DNA of 64,000 bases, taken from the NCBI RefSeq assembly GCF_000247695.1, contig NW_004624843.1, forward strand, positions 1,195,299-1,259,298, given 5' to 3'. The notes under the pieces were generated by a model. It had not been told where the DNA came from. It searched no databases and saw only the letters and a program-made list of their open reading frames with translations. The position numbers were made by a program, and so were the translations under genes. Source of the stretch: Heterocephalus glaber. Its lineage: Eukaryota > Chordata > Mammalia > Rodentia > Bathyergidae. Below are positions 36,421-47,438 of the stretch, piece after piece; position 1 is the first letter of the stretch, and the number at the start of each line of letters is the position of its first letter.

Positions 36421-36956
36421 CATTGAGACTTTTGGTGATAAAAGATAGAAAGCTACTTGATGGATTGCAGAGGAGGGGTAACATAATGAAATTAGATTTT
36501 GAGCAAATCAAGTCAGAGGTTGTGTAAGGAGATCGGGAAAGTGTGTGAGGTCCTTTGGTAAGGACCAAACCATAATACGTGTGGTTGCTAATGGTTGCTT
36601 GCTTGTCTGGACCATTTGTATGTTTGTTTAGTAGATTTACATCTTACTTTTCAGAGTTCATGTATCCTGCCCATGTTGCCTTCTATATGAATGATGTTGA
36701 TACTTAAGGCAGGTTAGTGTGAAGGGCAGCTGGACCTGGCCCGCTAAGGGACGGGAAATTTTGTATTTGTATTCTCTGAGGAGATGGTGCCTGAGAGAAA
36801 AGGAAAGGAGGGAGTATGTATAACTTAAAATCTCTAGATCTTCTCATTTAGAATCAGGAAGATGTAGACAGGTGGTGTTAGATTTGAAGGTGTCAAGCTA
36901 GATAAGAGAGTTTCTCTTTCACCTTTATTTTATTTTCTTTCCTTTTCTGGGAGAGA

Positions 36957-37135
36957 GGCAGTACTGGGGATTGAGCCCAGGGCCTTCATGCTGAGCTACA
37001 TCCCCAGTCCTCTTTTTAGTTTTTGAGACAACATCTTGCTAATTTGCCCAAGGTGGGCTTGAACTTTTGATTCTCATGTCTCAGCCTCCCAGAGTGCTTG
37101 GATTACTGGTGTGTTCCAACATGCTCAGCTAAGAC
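36957..37135 (-). mobile_element. B1-dID dimeric SINE
   Basis: Antisense ID half ('gtactggggattgagccc', 'gctgagctacatccccag') followed by antisense B1 half ('ttttgagacaacatcttgc', 'ctcagcctcccagagtgc', 'attactggtgtgttcc'). Confidence 0.85.
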
Positions 37136-37139
37136 AATT

Positions 37140-38720
37140 TCTTAATGTGGTTGTAATAATGAAGTATATGAGTTTGGAGAACCATTGTATTAAAAATCTC
37201 AGCAGCCTTCAGAAGGAGAAAATGCTCTTAATTCCCTATTTTTTTTTCCTGGAACATAGTTGAAGTTGTAGATAATTCCATGAATAGATACTGGAATGTA
37301 ATTACTGAGAGTGTCACAATATTCATAAAGAGTAGATTCCCATTACCTTAATATAATTTGATTCCAGTTTTCATTTTTTATTCATGAAGTCAGTGTTCAT
37401 TCATTTGATTGTCTTCATTTCTTTGTACCTCTCCTTTTAATGTGAAATAAAAAAGAGAGCACTACTCTGATTCCTTTTGATTTTATCATTAGTGTAGCTC
37501 AGAAGCCACTTACCAGATTTAGATGGCCAGAAAAAATTGTTATTTATGTGCAACTTGTCATCAAATGATTATGCTATCTGATGAAGATTCCACACAATAC
37601 CCCCAGGACTCCCTATTTACTAAGTAATCAACTTAGGTAGACGATGCATTCTGGTAAATTGAACATGGTGTAATGATGTGGAGCTGCACCATCTGCTATT
37701 ATATTTAATATTTAAGTATTAAGTTTTAAAAGCATAATTTACATGTTCATAAAACTGTTTTGTGTATAGCAAAGCTTTTTGAAGTGCATTTATGTATTTG
37801 AAAAGAGAAAACATTTATTTGCAAGTATTCAGATAATAAATTTTTGGTTTTCACTAAATGCGAATGCATTTTGTACTATACCATTTTTAAAATTTTCAAA
37901 AATATCTTGAAACATCTGTGTTTTGTAATTGGGATCTTTTGGGAACTGAACAAGTTAGTATCTTGTAAGAGAAATAAAATTATACCAAGAAGTTTTATTG
38001 GAAGAACAAGAGAATTTATTATTGTCCTGGATGAAAATTTTTTCCTTAATTGGCTCTACATTAGCAAATAGAGAAAATAGGTTTTGAGCTTGGACTTGAA
38101 AAGCCATGAATGAGAAGATTTCCGAGTCACAGGAGTAAGAACTGCTGCAGCTTAGTTATTCCTAGAGAAAGCAGACCGTATAAAGTGGAATAAAAGGAAA
38201 AGTGCACATAATGCTGTGTGTATATTTTGCCTGGGCTAATGTGCTATTTTTTATGCACTAATTTGTTGTTCTTACAATTCAAAAAGCAAAGAAAGTTTTT
38301 ATATTTAGTATAAATATTTGCTTTTCTGTAGCATTTTTGCATTGCTTGCAGAATGAAGCATATTTAACCTCTGTTTCTTTCAAAATGATTTTACATTATT
38401 TATAGTTGAATGTGTTGGCCTAAACCATGGCCTGTTACTGAAATGCATTCACATTTCCTTTCAACACATCCTATCACAGGGGAATGGGAGTGCTAGTTTT
38501 TCCGATTAGCCAGATGGTTCCGCGTGGTTTTACCTTTCGGAAGCTTTCTCTCACTCAGAGCTTGTTCAATAGTTTCTTGAGAGAGAGGGTGAGGGAGGTG
38601 GGTGAGTATACCTTCTGATCTGTGTGCCTATGAATGTGTGTGTTTATCTTGCATTTCAATCAAAGTATTTAAGTATTTGCTCAGTATCATCAGCTGTTAA
38701 GGAGATAAATGCCACTTTAC
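37140..38720. other. Intronic stretch with no clear feature
   Basis: AT-rich, no element or exon recognised. Confidence 0.4.
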
Positions 38721-38724
38721 ACTC

Positions 38725-39182
38725 ACTAAGATGGCTCTAATAAAAAGATGGGTAAAACAAGTATTGTTAAAGATGAATGAAATCTGAACCTCATACACCA
38801 CTAGGGGAAATGTAAAATGATACGGAAATTAGAAACACAATTTGTCACTTCCTCAAAAACTTAAACATAGAGTTACCATATGACCCAGTGACTCTACTCC
38901 TAAGTGTATATCCAAAAGATCTGAAAACATATGTTCATACAAAGAATCAAATATGAGTGTTCATAGGAGCATTATTCATTATAGCCAAAGGGTAGAAACC
39001 ATTTTCCATCAACTGATAAATAAGTAAAGAGAATGTGGTATATCTACACTGTGATGTATTATTTGACTATGAAAAGAAAGGAAGTACTGATAATTGCTGA
39101 CTACATGGATGAACTTTGAAAACATTATACTAAGGAAAAGAAGGCATACACAAAAGGCTATATATGTTGTATGATTTCATTT
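38725..39182 (+). mobile_element. Old L1 3' region, first part
   Basis: Sense L1 ORF2 end and 3' UTR: 'gagttaccatatgacccagt', 'ctcctaagtgtatatcca', 'gagcattattcattatagcc', 'gactacatggatgaacttt'. It continues at 39767 after a later insertion. Stops occur in all frames. Confidence 0.85.
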
Positions 39183-39766
39183 TTTTATTACTCCATGTTT
39201 GCAGTACATAATGATTACATTCCTCTTGGGGAGTTGGTACCTGCACATAAAACATCTCAGTTCTTTTTTCATCCCCTTCCTCTTCCCTTCCCCCTTCTTT
39301 CCCTTCCCTCCATCTTTTGATCCCCTTCCTATTTGAAAAAGATCTATCTCCCTACCCTTTATTTATATTTTGGGTTTCTCATATAAGAGAAATCATGCAA
39401 TATTTAAGCTTATGTGTCTGACTTATTTCACTTAACATTATGGTCTCAAGGTGCATCCATTTTCCTACAGATGACTCAAATTTATCCTTTATGGCACAGT
39501 AGTACCTGCCATGGTATTATAAAAAATTTGTGTATAAATAAATACCACGTTTTCTTTATCCATCTATTGAAGGACATATGGGCCATTTCCAAGATTTAGC
39601 TGTTATGAATTGTGCTGCTATGAACATGCATATGCCTGGATTTCTGTAATATGGTGTTCTTAACTCTTTTGGGATGATACCTGTAAGGGAAATAGCTGGG
39701 TCAAATAGAATTTCTAGTTTTAATATTTTGAGGAGTCTCCATATGATTTCCATAGTAGTTATAGTA
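39183..39766 (-). mobile_element. L1 insertion nested in an older L1
   Basis: A 584-base antisense L1 3' segment ('tccatctattgaaggacata', 'gctgctatgaacatgcata', 'gaggagtctccatatgattt') inserted into the sense L1. Direct repeats GATTTCATTT at 39173-39182 and 39767-39776 mark the insertion. It is 5' truncated. Confidence 0.85.
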
Positions 39767-40005
39767 GATTTCATTTATATGAAATGTTCAGATAGACAAA
39801 TTCATAGAGATTAGTGGAAATCACAGTGGTAGTTGCCAGAGTCTGGAATAGAAGGGTGATTGCTAATGCATGTAAAATCTCTTTCTGAGGTCAAAAGAAT
39901 TATGGAATTAATACTGGTAATAGTTGTACAACCTTGTGAATATACTGAATGGTATACTTTTAGACAGTGAATATTATAGTATGTTAATTATATCCCCATT
40001 TGCAA
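39767..40005 (+). mobile_element. Old L1 3' region, second part
   Basis: Continuation of the outer L1: 'tttcatttatatgaaatgtt', 'gtggtagttgccagagtctg', 'gtacaaccttgtgaatatac'. Confidence 0.8.
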
Positions 40006-40123
40006 AACTCAGAGCTTAAGTACATGGAAAGACATATCAAGTCATAAGCCTAGGTGATAGTAGGCCTTTGATAAATACTTGCCATAAGACTTGAACAAAT
40101 TTACACTTCCCTCTATAATTTTT

Positions 40124-40224
40124 GTGTGTGTGTGTGATGTACTGGGAATTGAACTCAAGACCTCAGGACCTTGTGCTTGCAAGGCAGATGCGGCACCACT
40201 GAGGTAAATCCCCGGCCCCACCTT
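40124..40224 (-). mobile_element. ID SINE
   Basis: Antisense ID body with a GT-rich tail remnant, 'actgggaattgaactcaag', 'accactgaggtaaatccccg'. Direct repeats CTATAATTTTT lie at 40113-40123 and 40225-40235. Confidence 0.92.
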
Positions 40225-40235
40225 CTATAATTTTT

Positions 40236-43200
40236 TGAGACTGTGTACTTAAAATATGTGAAACTGTTTTTGAAATTTCCCAAAGGTATGGAAATAGTGG
40301 TAATGACATAGCATTAATCTTTCTCAGTTATGCAGCAATAACCCTTGAGTTTTAAAGAACTCACACAATTTAAGACAATTTCAGTGAATAATTTCAGAAT
40401 TTGTTGCACTTTAGTAATAGAAATGTCCCAGTCTTCACAGCGACATTTGTTTACTCCCATTATGACTTTGTAGTCTCTTTCTTGTGAAATTAATTTGGTA
40501 TCAGACACCAAATTAGGAATAGAATTTATAGCTGGTATATATTCTTGCAATTTAATGCTCTCAATTCTTATTGAACATTTAAATCCAAAACTTGAGATGT
40601 ATATTGCCATGGTAAATGATGACAATGAAATATTTTCTGCTTTGTAAGTAGAACTGAAAATCACTGTGATTAGTTTTTTTCCCCTTTTTACTCCTTTCTT
40701 TCCCCTTGAGACACATTGGTTTCCCAAGTTAGGAATTCAGTTTCTTTTGTTTATTCTAGCTGCTTAGTTTTTCTTATTACATACCTGTTTAATTTTTAAT
40801 TTCTCATTAAAAGTAAATATGGTTAATTTTCCTATCAATATTTCAAGAAATCTTCCATTTTTCTCTGGTACAACCTTGATATAGTGTTGTCTAATGTGCA
40901 TTACTACATAGTTGAAATGTTATTTTGTCAGATCTAGCAAAGTAGCTTATCAATACATTTAAAATGAATCAGCAGTTTACTTCCATAAAGTTGAGATAAA
41001 TGTTATAAACACTGTTCTGGAGCTAAAAATGCTAAGTGGAATAATATTTGTAATGCCATGGGAAAGGTTGTTAACAATTGCAGGAAAAATACTGTAAAGA
41101 TGAACATATAGATACCGAGACCTTCTTAGTCTTCTTTATTACATAATGCATACACATAAAAACACTAATCTTAAGTCATTTGCGAAATACACTTTACGCA
41201 TGGGCCATATGGCAGTCACTGCGTTTGTGGCAATACTGTGGCAGAACTGGGTAGTTGTGATTAAACTGGATCAGAGGATTCTTGTCCTTGCCGTTTATGC
41301 CATATTTGTGGGGCTCCTGAGACATGGGAGCACTCGTGTGGCTGGAGTATAGTGACTGAGGCAGAGAGCATCATGATATGAGGCCCGAGGATGAGCAGGG
41401 CGTGAGTGTTAGCAAGTGTCTGGTTACGATAGAATTTGGACGTTTTTTCTCACAGTAATGATGTCATTGACGGCTTACCACAGGGAAATTAAACAGTTTT
41501 ATGCAAGATTACTCTGAGCATTAGTGGAAGATGGTCAGTTGGTATCATAGGAGAGGCAGAGAATCCAGCTAGAGTTTGTTCTAAATAAGGCAGGTTATGC
41601 TGATGGCTTGGACTAGTAGACTTGAAAAACATTGGAAGAACTAGATCAGTTGAACAGTTTGTCTCTCAGGTGTTTTCGATTGAAGAATTGGTCCCTAGAT
41701 ATTTGTACTAACACATACTAAAACCAAAAGTGAAACATAGTATCAGTTAAAAGGAAGGGATTCTGATACAGGCAGTAAAAGCAAACATGCTAGTTAACAG
41801 GAAATTGTTCTGATATAAGCAATAAAAGGAAGATGAAAGCACTGTTTCCACATAGCTTGCATCATATATAAATTAGGCCAAAAAACAGTCCATGATACCA
41901 TGATGAACTCTTTTTTATGGTCTTGTATTTTGCTTTAGGTTTTTCCCAGCAAGACTAATTTTTTGGGATGTGTTTTTCATGGTGTCACTAGGGCTGTGCC
42001 TGCCTTGCCCACAAGGTCAAGTTATAAATTTGAACCTCTCATTGTCCAGCTGGAGTCTCTCAAGTTACCCTGTATCAAGCTGCATCCCTCACTTTGGATG
42101 GGTAATTTTATAATTTATCAGGGAGGAAACTGTTCTATATTCATGTTATGAAACAGGGATGATTTATCTTTTTACTTAAAACTCACAACTTAGGTTCCAC
42201 CTACATAGGTACTGTAGTGGCTTATGTTTGTGAAAACAGAACCCAAAAGATATTATGCTTTTCTCACTTTGGCTGTGGTTACATTTGCCTGTACATTAAG
42301 TGTGTATTCATTGAGGATTCAAAGTACAATGTATTAATTTTTTTATTTCCTGCAAACAGTATTTTGTATGACTGTTAAGGGGCTGGGATTATAAGTGTTT
42401 TGTTCTTCACTGTACTCCAGTGCCTAGCATAGGAACTGGCACACAGTTTGCACTTGATAAATCTTTATTAAATAGACAGTGAAAGAAGGAATAGGTGGGC
42501 CATCAGTCTGTAGGAGAGGATAACTCACTTTTCAGAAACCAAGACATCAGGCAGACTATATTTTTTCTAGAAGATTATGTCCCAGAAGCCTGCAGAGAAA
42601 TCAAGACTGAAAAATATAAATTTGGGAATCACACAATAAAAAGAATTACATGAACCATGAGCGCAGAGGTTCTTAAGTGTATACCGGCAAGAGTAAGGAT
42701 AGAGGAAAACTGAACAGAGGAACGGAATTGGAAGAGGGTGAAGCCCCAGGGGAGCAAGGTGTTCTGTGGATTGGGGGCAGTCACCTGTGGCAAGATCAGA
42801 GCTGGGAGGTGAGGAAGGTTGTGAATGGAAAGAGATCCTTGGATTTGGTCAGACGTAGTGAAGGCATAATACCAGCCTGGGTGCGTGGAGGGTAGTGAAG
42901 CTGTGGAGGTCCTGTTTCTTTATGTATGCTCCTCATGACTAATTATTCTAACTGAGGGGGAAACTTTTAAAGCAAAGATTTGATTAGTTTTAATTTTCCG
43001 TTGCAAATAGTCCATCGTCCGTAGGACCCTGTTTGCACTGATATTGAAGGGTTTTGTGATTCATTGTAAGCTGATCAATGATTGAGACCATATTTTCCAT
43101 TGCTCCTATTATAAGTTAATGATGTTGCACATATACACGTGGATACTCATGTATTTTATACACACACATATAAAATTATTTGGGGGAATTGCAAAATAGT

Positions 43201-43985
43201 CATAGTAGTTGAAAAATTGAAAATTTGCCTGAGTTTCATTATGAAAAAACGTCAGTTCTTCAACATTATTTGGGAAGTTTTCAGTTGAAATTTAAAAAAA
43301 TTCTCTAGTATGGGAATGAACAGTGATAAGGCTGTATCAGTAAAAAATTTGGATGTGCTAATAATGTGTGTGTACACACACATACATATACATTATATGT
43401 AATTTTAGGGGACTCTTTGAGTGTGATGCTGATAAGTATTTACATGGTGAAGGGCAGCTACGGAGCACTTTTGAGCCTTATTGGGATTCTGCTATTTGCA
43501 AAGGAATTAATTTTCACATACGTGATAGTATCTTATATAAATGATTATGTCCTTTGTTCTAAGCATTTATAGTAATCCCAGGAAGGAAGTTTTATTCCTA
43601 ATTTAAAGTGGAGAAATTGGAATTCAGAAAGTTTAGTGATGCCTAGTTTACAGAGCCAGTAAATCCAAAACTGCTCTTTTACTTGAAAGCTACTGTCCAA
43701 TCTGCTTAGTTAGAATCCTTAGGGTGTCAGTGTGAGTTATCTACAACTGTGGCCAAGAAATCTCCATAAGAAGACACAAGCCACTAAATGAGAATTTTTT
43801 CAGCGTCCAGTTCCCCATCTGCATATTTATATCTACATCTGACATTTTTTTCCTTTCTGTTAAAAAGGCTCTTCCCTCTAAGCACTTGATATTTATCTCT
43901 TGCATCTTTAGCTTATGTCTCTTCCTCCTGCTCACTCGTTACTAGCTTCTTCTCATGAGCAGAAACCAGTCTTTCTCCCAAGTAA
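40236..43985. other. Intronic stretch with few features
   Basis: A minus-strand open frame of 137 codons at 40314-40727 has no recognisable domain. A MIR/L2-like 3' end lies near 42410-42465 ('tgcctagcataggaactgg') and a weak MIR near 43590-43700. Nothing else was assigned. Confidence 0.45.
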
Positions 43986-43989
43986 ATAG

Positions 43990-44420
43990 CTTCTGTATTA
44001 GTAATTGCTGCATAACAAACCACTCCAAAGTTGGTGGAGTAAACAGTATCATTTATAGCTCTCTGTTCGGTAGTTGAACAGATTAGGTTAGGCTTGGCTG
44101 GACTTGGTTATGCATTTGTAATCAGCTGGCCAGCTTTGTTTCTGTGGCATTAGCTGGCCAGTGGCCAGGACCATCAGGTGACTGGAGCATGCGTCTCTCT
44201 TTCATGATCCAGCAGACTGGCCCACCCTTGTCCACATGGTCATTGAAGGGGTTTGAAGAGAGAGAAGCCTGCAAAGCAATGTGAGGTCTCTGGCTTGAAG
44301 CTCTTATATATAGCATCCCTCCCTCTGCTTTCTTTTTTTTTTTTTTGGTACCGGGGATTGAACTCGGGTCCTTGCGCTCCCTCTGCTTTCTGTCAGCCAA
44401 AACATGTCACCATGTCAAAG
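43990..44420 (-). mobile_element. Ancient LTR-like repeat
   Basis: The plus strand opens with 'attgctgcataacaaaccac', a motif shared by old mammalian LTR-type repeats in antisense, followed by 'ggcttggctggacttgg' and 'cagctggccagctttg'. It is strongly diverged and the family is not certain. An ID fragment is inserted at 44334. Confidence 0.5.
44334..44376 (-). mobile_element. 43-base truncated ID insertion
   Basis: Only the A tail (as T run) and the 3' part of the ID ('ggtaccggggattgaactcg', 'ggtccttgcg') are present. Perfect 15-base direct repeats CTCCCTCTGCTTTCT flank it at 44319-44333 and 44377-44391. Confidence 0.92.
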
Positions 44421-45175
44421 AAGTGAAGAAGAGGAAGGCTGAATCATGGAACTCTTCTTGTAGTGAACCCCAGTGCACCCTTTGAGACTGTAGTCCTGTC
44501 CTTGACCAGAATTGTATGCTTATGCTCTGGGCTCCCTCGCACTGTGTGTAGAACATTATATGGCAGTTGTTGGTTCACTTCTTAGTGGAAAATGAGCTCC
44601 TTAAACATAAAAGACTATGTTGTAATTCAGGATTTTCTGTACAGGTAATTTTTGAAAACTGAAGTTCTTGTGTTAATTAAAAAATTTAAAAGTTGCTATC
44701 TGGTAGTATGGAAGTAGAGATAGAACACAACTATGCTTGGATCTTAAAATCTACTTGTTGACATTTTGAATATTTCTTTTGAAAAATGAAAAAGAATTTG
44801 GCCAGGGTTTTAAGTAGAAATTATTTAATGCTTTCACACTATCTTTGCAGGTATCTCATAGGTTATGAGCTTTTTAAATTTATTTTTTAAATGAGGAAGA
44901 CACATTATAATTTCATGGTGAATTTGTCAGAGAAAACATGACCCATCCATTAACTAGTTCTTTGGGATTTGGGATAAAATTTCTATTTTAGAATGTAAAA
45001 TGAAAGAAGTTATGACAGCCAGCATCCTGAATATTACCCTGGAAGTCCCTGAAAATAAATACTTCTGTTAGAACGGGAAGAAGAATATACCTAATATGAA
45101 CTCATCTTTAAGTGAATGTCTTACAAATATACTAATTCTTAGTGGATGGATTTTTACATGTGGTATATATTTTAG

Positions 45176-45245
45176 GTTCACCTTCTTGAATTCCTAAAAC
45201 CTGACCACATTTCCCATCACTGGGCTGTTTTCCTGGTATCTAACC
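45176..45245 (+). other. RHBDD1: RHBDD1 5' untranslated part of the first coding exon
   Basis: The acceptor TATATTTTAG ends at 45175. The next 70 bases lead to the start codon in ACCATGC, whose only upstream in-exon ATG is absent. The acceptor's pyrimidine tract is modest, so the exact 5' edge is less sure than the donor. Confidence 0.6.
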
Positions 45246-45678
45246 ATGCAGCGGAGATCAAGAGGAATTAATACTGGGCTCCTTCTGCTCTTTTCTCAAA
45301 TCTTCCATGTTGGGATCAACAATATTCCACCGGTCACCTTAGCAACTTTGGCTGTCAACATCTGGCTCTTCTTGACTCCTCTGAAGCCACTGTATCACTC
45401 TTGCCTTAGTGTGGAGAAGTGTTACCAGCAAAAAGACTGGCAGCGTTTGTTGCTTTCTCCCCTTCACCATGCTGATGATTGGCATTTGTATTTTAACATG
45501 GCGTCCATGTTGTGGAAAGGAATAAATCTGGAGAGAAGATTGGGAAGCAGATGGTTTGCCTATGTCCTCACTACATTCTCCCTGCTCACTGGGGTGGTAT
45601 ATTTGCTCTTGCAAGTGGCTTGTGCCGAATTCATGGATGAGCCTGACTTCAGAAGGAACTGTGCTGTAGGTTTCTCAG
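45246..45678 (+). CDS. RHBDD1: RHBDD1 (rhomboid protease RHBDL4), first coding exon, residues 1-144 plus one base
   Basis: RHBDD1/RHBDL4 is an intramembrane serine protease of the endoplasmic reticulum that cleaves unstable membrane proteins for degradation. This exon encodes the N-terminal half of the rhomboid core. A first membrane segment lies at about residues 28-44. The HxxxN motif of the rhomboid fold is His80-Asn84 (HLYFN). The loop sequence LERRLGS is at 95-101, another membrane segment is at about 104-123, and the catalytic motif GFSG has Ser144. The protein agrees closely with human RHBDD1 as I remember it, including the start MQRRSRGINTG. The exon ends at CAG|GTAAGA after the first base of codon 145 (phase 1). 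Reading on past the donor gives a stop after eight foreign residues, so the intron must be removed. The second active-site residue, His195, is not in this exon. Confidence 0.97.
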
Positions 45679-45954
45679 GTAAGAAGGATAAATTTCTGAT
45701 GTAGTGTGCTTGTGGGCAGTGAGGGAGAGGTGGATGCATGGGGCCAGGGTTAGTAAGAGGATTGAATTCTGAGTGGTTAAGGACTGCCGGGGCGTGGATC
45801 TGGAAGAGCAAGCTCATCCGAGCACAAGGGGGCATCATTTTTGTTGTCCCATACCGTGCTGTTCATTCGCTCTTGGACAGTCTAAGGGCCTGCTGTGAGG
45901 TGGTTTTGCAGGACATGTAGCATTGGAAGGACACACTGCCCCCATAATGGTAGA

Positions 45955-46380
45955 GCCCATAGGTTCGTTTGTGATAAAGTGTTTTCAAAAAAGACTGGAG
46001 TATCTATGAACCAGGTTGACAGTGCACCGATTACCAACTAGTCTGAACCTGGGGAGTCAGAACACATTCATATGCAACAATTACACAAACCAAATTTATT
46101 AACTTACAGACAGGCAGCAAGGGCCAGCAGAAGCCTAGAATTCATTGTGCACTACCCCTACGGCTGATGGACTCTCAGCTCTACAGGCCCCATTTGTGCT
46201 GCAGATGAGGAACCCCAAAAGGCAGCCTCAGCTATGCACCTAGATGTATACCTGCGGTTCATATGAGTTACTGAGCAAAGCCTTAAAGCACATCCTGTTG
46301 CAGAGGAGGCTAGAACACAGCCCAGGCTGACCTGGCCAGCTCTTTTTGTCTTAGGATTTTGCATTTAGCACATTCTAGAT
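45955..46380 (-). mobile_element. Possible LTR fragment in antisense
   Basis: Read on the minus strand, a less AT-rich segment is followed by a polyadenylation-like 'gttaataaatttggtttgtg' and then a short GC-balanced stretch, the usual R-U5 arrangement of an LTR. I cannot match it to a family or define the ends, so this is tentative. Confidence 0.3.
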
Positions 46381-46559
46381 CTACTAGCAAGAAAGGGGAA
46401 GCACTGAATCAGTCCATGGCCACCTGCTGCTTATGGCTTTCAGTAATTTCATTAGAATAAATGCGCCACACCCTAAAGTAAATTCACCACGTGCATCATG
46501 TTGGCAGAGCCATGATAGTCATTCGTGTCCTCTTTAATTCGTATACCAGATCCATAGAG

Positions 46560-46690
46560 AGGTGGCATCATCTTGATATTGTAGATGAGAAAGCTAAGAC
46601 CCAGGAAAACAGGAAAGTAGCTCAAGTTTACACAGTTAATAAGTAGTAGGGCTGAGATTCTAACACAGCCTGCATGACTTTAACTATATG
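46560..46690 (-). mobile_element. MIR SINE
   Basis: Antisense MIR: 'attgtagatgagaaagcta', 'gctcaagtttacacagttaa', 'gtagggctgagattctaaca'. Confidence 0.65.
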
Positions 46691-47305
46691 ACGCATTGCC
46701 TTACACCTTTCCTCTTCACTAATTCTTTTTTCACAGATAATTCATGGGACTGAAATTGTCATTAGGATTAAAGTTAGGTGTTCTAAATATTAGAATGGGA
46801 AGGGGAGGAGGGAAATAATGTTGAAAAGAAAATTGAATCCTTCCCTGTTTTCCTGGCCATCCTACACTATTCCCTCAAATACATCCTTATGCATCTAATC
46901 TGGAAGAAGAAACAAAATATGGCCAGCCTTCAACACGTCTTTCTAGAGATTAGAAAAATACATATTACTGGCATTTTCAAATTGAGTTAAAATTTAGGTA
47001 GTATGAAATTAACTGTTTTAAAGTGCATAGTTCAGTGGCACATAATACCATTGCTGGTGTGTCAGTCTCATTTTATGCAGTAGATATTTTGTAGACTCGG
47101 GATGAACTTCCATGTTAAGTAACATCAAAGGGATGATTACCTTGAATATTGCCTTTTTAACAAATGCTAGGTTATAAGGAGTAGAGTATGTTTCCAAGCA
47201 AAAAGTTGGAATAATTGTTTTAACATTTAATTAGTTTTCTTTATAAATGTTGATTATCTCCACATTTGGATTGTTGATATTAGAGTGTTCTGTATTTTCT
47301 TTTAG

Positions 47306-47438
47306 GAGTTCTGTTTGCCTTGAAAGTTCTTAGCAACCATTATTGCCCTGGAGGCTTTGTCAACGTTTTGGGCTTTCCTGTACCCAACAGACTTGCTTGT
47401 TGGGCAGAACTTTTGGCTATTCATTTCTTCTCACCAGG
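47306..47438 (+). CDS. RHBDD1: RHBDD1, second coding exon, residues 145-188 plus two bases
   Basis: This 133-base exon continues the rhomboid core: GVLFALKVL immediately after catalytic Ser144, a membrane segment, then CPGGFVNVLGFPVPNRLACW and a further membrane segment ending in HFFSPG. Boundaries are acceptor TTTTAG|GAG and donor CAGG|GTAAGT. It enters in phase 1 and leaves in phase 2, so skipping it would shift the frame. The following exon should begin with TSFAGHLAG and carry the catalytic His195; counting from the start codon, the split glycine is residue 189, which puts the histidine where expected. That exon was not found in the remaining 16.5 kb, so the gene continues beyond the window. 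Confidence 0.96.

Larger units (their letters stand above)
22784..45175 (+). other. RHBDD1: Presumed RHBDD1 intron 1
   Basis: The span runs from the candidate first-exon donor to the acceptor TTTTAG at 45170-45175 before the coding exon. It contains only repeats and unassigned sequence. Extra 5' untranslated exons, common in this gene's transcripts, could be hidden here, but I cannot recognise them without transcript data. Confidence 0.4.
45679..47305 (+). other. RHBDD1: RHBDD1 intron between the two coding exons
   Basis: GTAAGA at the 5' end and TTTTCTTTTAG at the 3' end are clean splice sites. The joined codon 145 reads GGA (Gly). The intron holds a possible LTR fragment (45955-46380), a MIR (46560-46690) and an L1-like patch near 46985-47060. 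Confidence 0.92.

Noticed and set aside
40314..40727. Minus-strand open frame of 137 codons
   Set aside because: No recognisable domain, no splice or promoter context, and AT-rich composition typical of chance frames in this window.
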